NCBI GenBank assembly: GCA_029564595.1
Contig: JAKQPS010000074.1
Location: forward strand, 1 to 45,084
Direction of reading: 5' to 3'
DNA from: a bacterium
Lineage (GTDB): Bacteria; UBP15; UBA6099
DNA length: 45,084 nucleotides
How positions within the stretch are numbered: the first letter of the stretch is position 1; the number at the start of each line of letters is the position of its first letter. The notes under the pieces were generated by a model. It saw only the letters and a program-made list of their open reading frames with translations, did no database searches and was not told where the DNA came from. The position numbers were made by a program, and so were the translations under genes. This document shows, piece by piece, positions 25,435 to 32,745 of the stretch.

Positions 25435-25759
25435 CGGATAACGGGGCTTCGACCCGGCTGAGCTTGGCGAGGCCGGCCCAGCGCAAAACAACGAGCATGG
25501 CGAGGCCGGTCATCGGACGTTTCATGAATTGCCTTCCGATTAGCTCGCTTTTTCGTCTATTCGGGCTGAAATCGAAGAGTGGCATGCGACGCTTGGCGAA
25601 TCGAGCGAGACCGAGGCAGCATGTTGTCTCGGATTCGACCGAGTTCCTGTCTACGTTTCAACGGGGTAAATCGCGCTCATTCGATTCTTCAGTTTTTTCA
25701 TGTGAAATATCCGGGTTAGACCTGATATGCCGTTCCGATATGCGGATGAAACAGGGGTT

Positions 25760-25787
25760 GTACGGGCGACCCGACGGGTCGCCCGTG
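25760..25787 (+). repeat. REP-like palindrome
   Basis: A palindrome ACGGGCGACCCG-ACGGGTCGCCCGT with a GTAC head lies eight bases before the left end of composite repeat copy C. Confidence 0.6.
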
Positions 25788-25795
25788 TCGCGCTT

Positions 25796-26054
25796 AAGGG
25801 AAAACTTTTGAAAAAGTTTTCCCTTAAAATCCCTTTCAAAACGTTTCATGCTAGCGCCAAAGTCAGAGCTTCGCTTCTGACTTCGGCGCGTGTCATGTGA
25901 AAAGATATTGGGAAAGGATTTTCAAGAGGAATCTCGTTCAAAAATGTCTTGCATGGGACGTCGGGAGAGAAGCGCGTCAGCGATTCTCCCCCGACGGCCA
26001 GTGAAACGTTTTGAAGAGATTCAAAGAGAAACTTTTTCAAAAGTTTCTCTTTGG
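25796..26054 (+). repeat. Composite inverted-end repeat, copy C (complete, 259 bp)
   Basis: This is the cleanest copy, with no insertion. Left hairpin, CCCTTTCAAAACGTTTC, then a type-2 internal hairpin with stem AAGTCAGA/TCTGACTT, GAAAAGATATTGGGAAAG, the right CGTCGGG/CCCGACG stem, and the right end GAAACGTTTTGAAGAG plus hairpin. It lies between two convergent genes, 69 bases from the portal stop. Confidence 0.88.
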
Positions 26055-26122
26055 CCTTTTTCTTCACTTCGTTTTTCCTCCGTCTTCCCTCCTTTTTCTC
26101 CCTCCCCCTTTTTTCGCGCGAA

Positions 26123-27445
26123 TCAGGCGGCTTGAGGAGCGGCATCGGGAGGGAGGTCCACCCTAGCGCGCAGGATATTGCGGTCCGCCTCGGTGGCGAT
26201 TCCCGCGTCCATCAGGGCGACGATGTCAGAGACGGAGGCGAGAACCACTTTTTCCCTTCTGGGCCGCCATTCGAACGACGGGTAGCTTTCGACGTCCGCG
26301 AAGTTGAAGTCCACCAGCCGCCTTATTACCTGTTCGGACATCACGGATTCGGCGATGTCGCGTCGCAGGAACGACACATAGTCTTCGAGAGTGTCGGCGT
26401 GGACGCTGCCGAGGGCGTAGGAGCCGCAATGAGCGCCTTCGCCGGTGGTGAGGGTCTGACCGAGGATGCCTTTGACTATCTGGCGGTCGTGGTACTCGAC
26501 GGCGGACTCGAAGCCCGCGTCGCCCGCCGCCGATATGAACTCGATGTCCATGTCGTCGGGAATGGTAATGGCGGTATTGTTGACGATGTCGCGCAGGACG
26601 CGTTTGAGGTCGGCCTGACGGGATTCCGGGGTGGCTCCGGCAGGATATTTGCCGACGCGCGTGGGAGCGCCGTACGTCTCAAGATAGATGTTCCACCACT
26701 TCAATAGGAAATCCTTGCTCCACCAGTGTTTGTAGACCGCGCGCAGGTCGGAGCGGCCCCACGGACGGTTGAACTCCGGCAGATAGGTGTACACCACGAA
26801 CTTCCAGAGCGGCAGCTTCGAGCGCCGCCCGTTCTCGTCGATCAGCTCAAGCCCGGTCAGGTTGCCGAACGGGTCGATCTCGAACTCATAGTCGCGGGGA
26901 TGCTTGGGTTTGATCGCGTCGATCCGCCATCTGCCCGCGTCCTCGCCCGATTCGACGGGCTTGAACACCATTTCGGAAATGCTGTAGCCGTGGACCAGAG
27001 CGTTCATCACCCCGAAAACGGTCTGAACGACGGAGCCGCGCATGAGTTCAAGAGAGCGTTTGGCGAACGCGGCGATGTCGGCGTCGCGCTTGCCGGGACC
27101 GCCGGGAACCACGTCCCAGTCGGCGCTTATCACGGCGAACCTTTTGTAGTTGATCGCCATGCGCACCTGCGCGTCGGTCATCATGCGGTCGTAGGTTTCT
27201 AGCCCTTTTCCGGCGGCAAGCTCGTCCGGGTTGACGAAGCCCGTGAAACCGCCGGGGCCGCGCTGGCGCGCAATCTGCGAATCGACGCCGCGCTCGCGCT
27301 CCGCTCCCGCCGGGACGCTCCCAGCGCCAGCGCTTTCGCCCTCCGCTCCTCCTTCGGCGCGCGCGGAGTATTCGGCGACGCGCCCTTCCGCCCTCGCGGC
27401 TCTCCTATTCCTAAAAAGATTCCCTATCGTTTCCATAGCTTTCAT
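26123..27445 (-). CDS. Phage portal protein, DUF935 (Mu gp29-like)
   Basis: The 440-residue protein matches the DUF935 family of Mu-type portals, the ring at the capsid vertex through which DNA enters. Seen features are KHPRDYEFEIDPFGNLTGL, LPLWKFVVYTYLPEFNRPWG, SDLRAVYKHWWSKDFLLKWW and GILGQTLTTGEGAHCGSYAL. The ATG at 27445 follows GGGGGAAAGAGA; an earlier in-frame ATG at 27505 is less likely. It is somewhat shorter than Mu gp29 (about 510). No downstream head genes follow; composite repeat copy C begins 69 bases after the stop. Confidence 0.88.
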   Translation of the reverse strand: MKAMETIGNLFRNRRAARAEGRVAEYSARAEGGAEGESAGAGSVPAGAERERGVDSQIARQRGPGGFTGFVNPDELAAGKGLETYDRMMTDAQVRMAINYKRFAVISADWDVVPGGPGKRDADIAAFAKRSLELMRGSVVQTVFGVMNALVHGYSISEMVFKPVESGEDAGRWRIDAIKPKHPRDYEFEIDPFGNLTGLELIDENGRRSKLPLWKFVVYTYLPEFNRPWGRSDLRAVYKHWWSKDFLLKWWNIYLETYGAPTRVGKYPAGATPESRQADLKRVLRDIVNNTAITIPDDMDIEFISAAGDAGFESAVEYHDRQIVKGILGQTLTTGEGAHCGSYALGSVHADTLEDYVSFLRRDIAESVMSEQVIRRLVDFNFADVESYPSFEWRPRREKVVLASVSDIVALMDAGIATEADRNILRARVDLPPDAAPQAA

Positions 27446-27482
27446 TCTCTTTCCCCCTTTTGAGTTGTGGAGCGAGAGGCGT

Positions 27483-27830
27483 TCAGGCGGCAGCTTCGTC
27501 CGCACCGTCTTCCCCGACGCTCAGAATTCTTTGCATCTCCCTTATGCTTTCCTCCCTGCGCTCCCGCATGATTGCGGCGTCCGCCATGCGCGAGAATATC
27601 CGCTTGAGTTTCCTCGAAAGCCCGGACTGGCTGACGCCGTAGTAAGAAGCGATTTCGCGCGAGGTGTATCCGAGTTGGCTGAAACGCAACACGATGCGCT
27701 CGGCCTCGTCGAGGCGCGCGCGGGCGAACGTCTCAAGGTCAAGCTGTCTGGCCAGCCGCTCCTCCCAGTCGGGCAGAAGCGCCAGAGCGTGATAAAACCC
27801 TTCCGACCTGTCGAACAACGGATAGTTCAT
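27483..27830 (-). CDS. Small helix-turn-helix phage protein
   Basis: The 115-residue protein contains a sigma-70 region 4-like helix-turn-helix in the middle: LDEAERIVLRFSQLGYTSRE followed by IASYYGVSQSGLSRKLKRIF (residues about 39-79). The C-terminus is charged and acidic. It lies between the terminase and portal genes, so it may be a packaging-related DNA-binding protein or a late regulator. GGGAGATATCT precedes the ATG. The specific role is not determinable. Confidence 0.7.
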   Translation of the reverse strand: MNYPLFDRSEGFYHALALLPDWEERLARQLDLETFARARLDEAERIVLRFSQLGYTSREIASYYGVSQSGLSRKLKRIFSRMADAAIMRERREESIREMQRILSVGEDGADEAAA

Positions 27831-27857
27831 AGATATCTCCCGGCGGAGTCTAACCGG

Positions 27858-28178
27858 TCAGGAGCGAAGCCGCTCGACCGTTATCCCCGTCCCCGCCGCT
27901 TTCGCGGCCTTCACCTTTTCCGCCATCGTCCTGAGCCTCGACACGAACACCCGCCGCGCCAGCCCCAGAACGAGCGCGTTCCGCGTCGAATCCCCCGTCG
28001 GCGACCTCTCGAAATCCGCTATGTCGCGCTCGATGTCCGCCAGAGCCGCGTCAAGCGCCTCCGCCGGCAGTTCGCCGTGTATCGCGTGCCTGTCGCACAG
28101 CTTCGCCGCCATCTCCATCTGCGCCATCTCCCCCAGATGCCCGCACGAGCGCTCTTCAGCTTCCTTTCTTGTCTTCAT
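27858..28178 (-). CDS. Small phage-module protein of unknown function
   Basis: The 106-residue protein is charged and helical (ALDAALADIERDIADFERSP, GLARRVFVSRLRTMAEKVKA), with a Cys/His-containing N-terminal third. No family is recognised. The ATG at 28178 has GGGAGATG upstream; the longer frame to 28208 is not preferred. It lies 27 bases upstream of the helix-turn-helix gene, in the same phage-derived operon. Confidence 0.65.
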   Translation of the reverse strand: MKTRKEAEERSCGHLGEMAQMEMAAKLCDRHAIHGELPAEALDAALADIERDIADFERSPTGDSTRNALVLGLARRVFVSRLRTMAEKVKAAKAAGTGITVERLRS

Positions 28179-28286
28179 GCTCACATCTCCCTTCTTTGAA
28201 ATTCGCAATTTCTCATTGATTTATTACGCTTTTTTGAGCAGTTATTTCGCAATTCAATGTTTTGGCATTCCGTAATACCTGCAAAG

Positions 28287-30062
28287 TCACCAGTTTTCCA
28301 TCTCTTTTTTAATGAAAGGCTCGTCTGAAGGCGCGCGCGCGGATTTCGCCGCCGGAGGGACGCGCGGAGAATCAGTGGGGGAGGATGCGACCGATTCGCG
28401 TGGGCCGGAGTCCAGCACGCCGGAAAGGATGTCGCCGAGCGAGCGCCCGCGCCGCGCGCCCGCCAACTGGTCGTAGCAATCGGCGTGGCGGAAATGGTCG
28501 GCCCCCCGTTTCGCCCACTCGTACCCCTCGATATCGCCGTTTTCATCTCTGACGGGCCTTCTGACCATCGCCCCCATCTGGGGTTTGAACAGGTCTTCGA
28601 TGACGGGGGCTTTCGGCAGCCTGACCTCAAGCCTGCGGTATGCGGCGGCCGCGGCGTCCAGCGCTTCCGTCCGGTTCACCGCCACCGAGCGCTCGGAGAC
28701 GTTCCACCTCGGGCCGCCCCGGGCCGATTCCACATAGTGGCAGAGGAAAACTCTGCCGGGAAACATCGCCGCGAAGTCCCGCGCGGAATGCGTGTTCGGC
28801 ATGGCGTCGATTACGCAGGAGCGGACGTCGTAATTGCGCATCAGGCCGGGCAACCCGCCGAACCCGTCAAGAACGCCCGCCCACACGACCCGCCGTATCC
28901 CCTGCTGCCGTTCGGAAATCACCACATGCAGTTCGTCGCCCTGATCCACGCCCATCGTGCAGGCGGACCCGCGAGGCGCAAGCCCGTAGTCGCCGTCGCA
29001 CGCGTCGAGCGCGTCCCGCGTCAGAGACGTCGTTTTATCCTCATAAGGAAGCCCTATTCTGGAATTCCAAAAATCCGCGATATGGCGCGTATTACGGAAA
29101 TCGTCGAGAATTGCGCGGGTCATCGGAGCGCCCCGCTGCACCACCTGAGACCAGAGTTGAGAGAACTGGAAGCCCGCGATGTCGCGACCGGGCATCTCTG
29201 CCACCCAGCGCCCGGAGGCGGCGTCCAGCGGGGCCGCGCACGCCGCGCACCCCAGATAGACCTCCCCTCCCCTCTCGTACAGCGTCCGCTCCGGCCCCCC
29301 GTTCTCCCTGAACTCCAGTTCCGGGCGATTCTCTTTTCCGCAACGCGCGCACCGCAGCGTCCAATGCCTCTTGTCCGACCGCTCGAACAGCGCGTCTATG
29401 CCGATTCCCGACACGGTGGGGGTGCACGCCTCCCGCACCAGCGCAAGCTCCGAGTGCGAAACCCTTTTCAACGCCAACTCGTAGTCCGCGGTGGACACCT
29501 TGTCGCGCTCGTCTATCATTATCAGGTCAGCCGGGACGGAGGATGTTGACACTTTGGATTTCATGCCTCTGAAATAGAGCGCGCCGGACACCGCGCCGAA
29601 GGCGTCCGTGAACTGGGTGTATCCGGCGTTGTCGATGCCGCGCGAGCGGGCGGACAGTCGCGCGCTGCCGGAGATGATGGGCTTGACCCTGTCGTGAGCG
29701 AAATCGCGGATGTCCCGCGCGGTGGGAAAAAAATAGATGGCGGTCCGCGCCTGCCCGGTGTCCAAAGCCCACAACGCGTCAAGAATCCCGAACAGTGAAC
29801 CGCCCATCTGCGCGGCCTTGCGTATCACTATGTGCGGAGCCTCGCACTCGTAGACGCCCCTCTGATACTCGTGCCCGGCGAATGAAAAAGGACCGCCCGC
29901 CAGCGTTATGTTGCGCGTCGCCCACTCGACGCGGGACACCCGCGCGCCCGCCCGCCCCGCAGCAAGCCGCAACCCTATCTGCTCGGCGGACGCCCGCAAC
30001 TCCTCCAGCACCGCCTTCTGAGGCTCCGTCAACGCCGCCGCCCTGCCCGCCGCTCTCGCCAT
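28287..30062 (-). CDS. Phage terminase large subunit, GpA-like
   Basis: The 591-residue protein is the ATP-driven DNA packaging motor of a tailed phage. The adenine/Walker A region is IVIRKAAQMGGSLFGILDAL, and the Walker B-like acidic motif is ADLIMIDERDKV. Two CxxC pairs (CARCGKEN and CAACAAPLD) and GFQFSQLWSQ match the zinc-bearing linker of GpA terminases. The C-terminal nuclease part has MGVDQGDELHVVI and CVIDAMPNT. Length fits the family. It begins with GGAGAGAGAGG upstream of an ATG at 30062. A REPIN-like repeat lies just upstream. Confidence 0.88.
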   Translation of the reverse strand: MARAAGRAAALTEPQKAVLEELRASAEQIGLRLAAGRAGARVSRVEWATRNITLAGGPFSFAGHEYQRGVYECEAPHIVIRKAAQMGGSLFGILDALWALDTGQARTAIYFFPTARDIRDFAHDRVKPIISGSARLSARSRGIDNAGYTQFTDAFGAVSGALYFRGMKSKVSTSSVPADLIMIDERDKVSTADYELALKRVSHSELALVREACTPTVSGIGIDALFERSDKRHWTLRCARCGKENRPELEFRENGGPERTLYERGGEVYLGCAACAAPLDAASGRWVAEMPGRDIAGFQFSQLWSQVVQRGAPMTRAILDDFRNTRHIADFWNSRIGLPYEDKTTSLTRDALDACDGDYGLAPRGSACTMGVDQGDELHVVISERQQGIRRVVWAGVLDGFGGLPGLMRNYDVRSCVIDAMPNTHSARDFAAMFPGRVFLCHYVESARGGPRWNVSERSVAVNRTEALDAAAAAYRRLEVRLPKAPVIEDLFKPQMGAMVRRPVRDENGDIEGYEWAKRGADHFRHADCYDQLAGARRGRSLGDILSGVLDSGPRESVASSPTDSPRVPPAAKSARAPSDEPFIKKEMENW

Positions 30063-30169
30063 CGTCCCGACTCCTCTCTCTCCTCAGCCCGAATTCGTCG
30101 ATAGAGCCGCCGAACCGGGGCGATTTTCACAGCGGCGAACTGCTTCGTTGCTGCCGCGTTTTTTGTTCG

Positions 30170-30233
30170 GTAGGGGCGCGGTTTCCGCGCCCAATAACTG
30201 CGACAATTTGGGGCGGGGCAACCCCGCCCCTAC
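30170..30233. repeat. REPIN-like inverted doublet
   Basis: A GTAG-headed palindrome (GGGCGCGGTTTCCGCGCCC) is followed by a 20-base spacer and a second palindrome (GGGGCGGGGCAACCCCGCCCC) in reverse orientation that ends in CTAC. Two REP units facing each other is the REPIN arrangement. The left unit plus AACTGCGACAAT also occurs at 1770-1807. Confidence 0.7.
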
Positions 30234-30308
30234 TTCGAAAGCGCGTCTTTAGCCTCGCATTTCATCCGCTCTGAACAATCGCTGCCGAATCCTAACAGCG
30301 AATTCGGC

Positions 30309-30857
30309 TCAATCTTCCTTGCCGTCTTCCCCGCGCCCTGCCAGACTGACCGAATCAAACGCGATCGCCAGCCGCCCCGCCATCTCCGCCGGCGACGCCC
30401 CGGCGTCCATCGTCTCCACTGCCTCTATCACCCTCTCCCTCAACTCCGCCACCAGCGCCGCGACCTCCTCGCCCGTCATCAGCCGCCTCTGCCTCTCCTC
30501 TATCCGCCCCACCTTGTCTATCGCCGCGAACAACTCCCCCGACAGGCTCTGAAGCCTCTTGCCGTGAATGTCCAGCGCCCCGTTGTAACTGTCTATCTCC
30601 CCGCTGCGTATCATGTCCAGCCTCGAAAGATGCTCGTCCATCAGCGTCCTCAACGTCGCCACTCCGGACTTCAATTCCATCAGCGCCGGGTCGTCCCGCC
30701 ACGCGTTTATCCTGTCTTTCAGCCTCTTTCCCCTGACCGCCACGCCGCCATGATGCGCGCGCCTTCCGCTCTCCCTCGACGCCTTCTGCCTGCATCCCTC
30801 TCCCGTCTTCTCTGAAATTTCCGAACACTGATTCTCAATTCCCTGATTCTCTTCCAT
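30309..30857 (-). CDS. Coiled-coil-rich phage-module protein
   Basis: The 182-residue protein has a basic, Cys-containing N-terminal region and a long helical part (LKSGVATLRTLMDEHLSRLD, LAAIDKVGRIEERQRRLM-type pattern, VAALVAELRERVIEAVETMD). It is encoded just upstream of the terminase, the usual site of a small terminase subunit or accessory DNA-binding protein, but no DNA-binding motif is visible. The ATG at 30857 follows AGGGGAGAGA; the longer frame to 30962 is not preferred. Confidence 0.65.
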   Translation of the reverse strand: MEENQGIENQCSEISEKTGEGCRQKASRESGRRAHHGGVAVRGKRLKDRINAWRDDPALMELKSGVATLRTLMDEHLSRLDMIRSGEIDSYNGALDIHGKRLQSLSGELFAAIDKVGRIEERQRRLMTGEEVAALVAELRERVIEAVETMDAGASPAEMAGRLAIAFDSVSLAGRGEDGKED

Positions 30858-30962
30858 CGAAGTCTCTCCCCTGAAACGCGCAGCCCGCGCGCTTGTTTTG
30901 TGTTTCCGTATTACATAATTGCCACTTCTGATGGGGTTTTTTCTCTGCCACCCCGCAGACAA

Positions 30963-31301
30963 TCAGGCCGCAGCCCCTGACGCTATCCGCTCAAGGCAAT
31001 CCATGCATACGTCGCCTTCAGCAATCGCGCCACTGACCAGACTCATCCGCCTGAACGCTCCTCCGCAAACCGCGCAGGGCGCAAACCCGAACGGCGCTCG
31101 CGGCCTCGTCCTGCGAACCGGCGACAGCTTCAACGGCTCGCTCATCCTCGCGCCGCAGCGCGAACATGCGAACTCCTCCCTTTCACGCTCCCTTTTCCCC
31201 GTGCCGACCCAGTAGTGGACGCATCCGGGATTCCCCCTGACAATCCACTCGCGGCATTGCGCCGCGCCCGCCGCCGCCGTTACCTGCTGTGATAGATTCA
31301 T
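30963..31301 (-). CDS. Small zinc-ribbon protein
   Basis: The 112-residue protein has cysteine pairs CSRCG, CAVCG and CMDC arranged like a zinc ribbon or treble-clef (residues about 46-101). It heads the minus-strand phage-derived gene run and could be a DNA-binding or regulatory protein. GGAGGAAGGG lies directly upstream of the ATG. No exact family is recognised. Confidence 0.65.
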   Translation of the reverse strand: MNLSQQVTAAAGAAQCREWIVRGNPGCVHYWVGTGKREREREEFACSRCGARMSEPLKLSPVRRTRPRAPFGFAPCAVCGGAFRRMSLVSGAIAEGDVCMDCLERIASGAAA

Positions 31302-31554
31302 TCCCTTCCTCCGACAAGTTTTCCGCCGCTTCCTCCTCGATCCGGCAGAGGAATAACGGATTATTTGTTTTTATATTGTTATTCACGCCCGCCTTGCCCG
31401 GCGCTATAATAAACGAGGCAAAGCAGGCGGCCGGCCCTTGATCCAGCAGCAGCGGGCCTCCCCGCCGGGAACACATTTCCGGCGCTCGGAGCGCCGGAGG
31501 GCTGGCCTACTGCTTATGCCAACTATATTACCGGATTAGGTAGGTGGTTGTCAA
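31302..31554. promoter_or_regulatory. Divergent control region of the phage fragment
   Basis: The zinc-ribbon gene (minus) and the regulator-like gene (plus) start on either side. Inside is a perfect palindrome with 9-base arms, CCGGCGCTC-G-GAGCGCCGG (31479-31497), and an AT-rich -10-like CTATATTA near 31523-31530. The palindrome could be an operator or a transcript hairpin. No complete -35/-10 pair was found. Confidence 0.45.
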
Positions 31555-31941
31555 GTGGGCGACAGAAATATTTTTTCTTCCCGGCTCCACGAAATCGTCA
31601 TGGACTTAGTCGAGGGAACAGGCAGGGCGCAGACGGCGGCCGACCTCGGCCTCACAAACAACTTCTTCTCTCCCAGCAAATACAGCGCGGACAAATTCGC
31701 CGGAAAGCACATCGGCCATCTCGACGCGCTGGAAGAATATTTCGGAGTAGACCTGCTGGGCGGAAGCGCGAGCGCTCTTGCCCGCGAGATCGAACGCGCA
31801 GAGTCGGACGGCAAACTTACGCGACACGACCGCAACGCCATACTCTCAATCGTCCGCGCCGCGCGCGAAAGGGCAGACGCCCCTCTGCGCGGCAAATCCG
31901 CCGTAGATGAAATCGCCAAACGCGGACGCTCAGGCCGCTGA
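31555..31941 (+). CDS. Regulator-like small protein
   Basis: The 128-residue protein begins at a GTG (31555) preceded by GGTAGGTGG. The N-terminal half (IVMDLVEGTGRAQTAADLGL, then TNNFFSPSKYSADKFAGKHI) resembles the helix-turn-helix of phage repressors, with an ALEEYFGVDLLGG linker. The C-terminal half is helical and basic. Its divergent position next to a packaging module suggests a repressor of the phage genes. Family assignment is tentative. Confidence 0.6.
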   Translation: MGDRNIFSSRLHEIVMDLVEGTGRAQTAADLGLTNNFFSPSKYSADKFAGKHIGHLDALEEYFGVDLLGGSASALAREIERAESDGKLTRHDRNAILSIVRAARERADAPLRGKSAVDEIAKRGRSGR

Positions 31942-32000
31942 CACAACGACCCGCATGAGCGCTGATAGGCGCGCCGCCTCTCTTTCCTCCCGCCCTCTCT

Positions 32001-32144
32001 TCATTTGGGCAGATACACAGAGATGCACACCCAGTCTCCTACGCACTCTATGTTTTCACGGTAGATATCTTTTCCAGCAAGTATCCATCTGACTATCTCT
32101 TCTCTCTTCTCCTCGTCAAACTCTTCTATTTGTCTGTCCAACAC
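32001..32144 (-). CDS. Small 47-residue protein, unknown
   Basis: A short frame opens with GTG at 32144, preceded by AGGGGGAGG four to five bases upstream, and closes at 32001. The product is acidic in the first half (LDRQIEEFDEEKREEIVRWI) and ends in a Trp/Cys-containing segment (CVGDWVCISVYLPK). The good ribosome site and balanced composition suggest a real gene, but it lacks relatives I can recall. A terminator stands just upstream (32210-32260). Confidence 0.5.
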   Translation of the reverse strand: MLDRQIEEFDEEKREEIVRWILAGKDIYRENIECVGDWVCISVYLPK

Positions 32145-32209
32145 CGCACCTCCCCCTAAGAGGCGCTGTACGCGCGTTCAGTACCCCGATTGTATCAGAC
32201 GGTTGTGAC

Positions 32210-32260
32210 AAAAAAAGCCGCCGCCCGGCAATAAACGCGCCGCTTATCCCGGACGGCGGC
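32210..32260 (-). terminator. Terminator-like hairpin
   Basis: On the minus strand GCCGCCGTCCGG (32260-32249) pairs with CCGGGCGGCGGC (32228-32217), one mismatch, with a loop of about 20 bases, and is followed by seven T. It would isolate the 47-residue gene from upstream minus-strand transcription. Confidence 0.75.
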
Positions 32261-32382
32261 CCCCTGCCGCTGTCGCGGCAAGGCGATAAGTGCATGTCAC
32301 ATCTAAAGCGGCGCGTTTCTCCCCTATTCTGCCACTCCCCGCTTAACAGCGCCGTTAAGCGTTTTAAAAAAGAAAAAAGATT

Positions 32383-32580
32383 AAGGGAAAACTTTTGAAA
32401 AAGTTTTCCCTTAAACCCTTTCAAAACATTTCCTTGCGCGCGGCGGAGCGGGCGCATCCGCGCCTTCGCTCCGCCGCGCTGATGGGAAAAGATATTTGGA
32501 AATGGCTTCAGAGGAATTCTGTTCATGGCGGTTGGCGTCGGCGGAACCGTATAGGCGACCCGCCGGGTCGCCCGGAGAGG
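32383..32580 (+). repeat. Composite inverted-end repeat, copy D (left module with REP)
   Basis: Left hairpin (AAGGGAAAACTTTTG...), CCCTTTCAAAACATTTC, a type-1 GC hairpin, GAAAAGATATTTGGAAATGG, then a REP-like palindrome with a GTAT head at 32549-32573 (GGCGACCCGCCGGGTCGCC). The right module is absent. Confidence 0.78.
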
Positions 32581-32745
32581 TTGTCAATTTTCCCCGTTGC
32601 CTAAGCCACCTTGGCAACGTTGTGCAAGCAACGCCGATTATTTTTATGATGATTATTAATGGAAAGCGTGAGTAATGAAGTGTATTGTATTACTGTCTTT
32701 TTCGAATAATCTCTTTGCCGCTCTCATATTAAATAGAATACAAAA

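Larger units (their letters stand above)
25435..26122. other. Intergenic region between lipoprotein and phage fragment
   Basis: This 690-base gap holds a REP-like palindrome at 25760-25787 and composite repeat copy C at 25796-26054. The first 320 bases contain two direct copies of TGGCGAGGCCGG (near 25463 and 25498) and no convincing gene. Open frames in it have no ribosome site or recognisable motif. Confidence 0.6.
32145..32745. other. Intergenic region with terminator and repeat copy D
   Basis: The stretch holds a minus-strand terminator (32210-32260), repeat copy D with a REP-like unit (32383-32580), and AT-rich DNA from 32620 to the end of the next gene. A small open frame at 32116-32526 on the minus strand runs through the terminator and repeat and is not credible. 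Confidence 0.6.

Noticed and set aside
25395-25811. 138-codon open frame after the FN3 lipoprotein
   Set aside because: Starts inside the lipoprotein gene, has no ribosome site and runs into the repeat.
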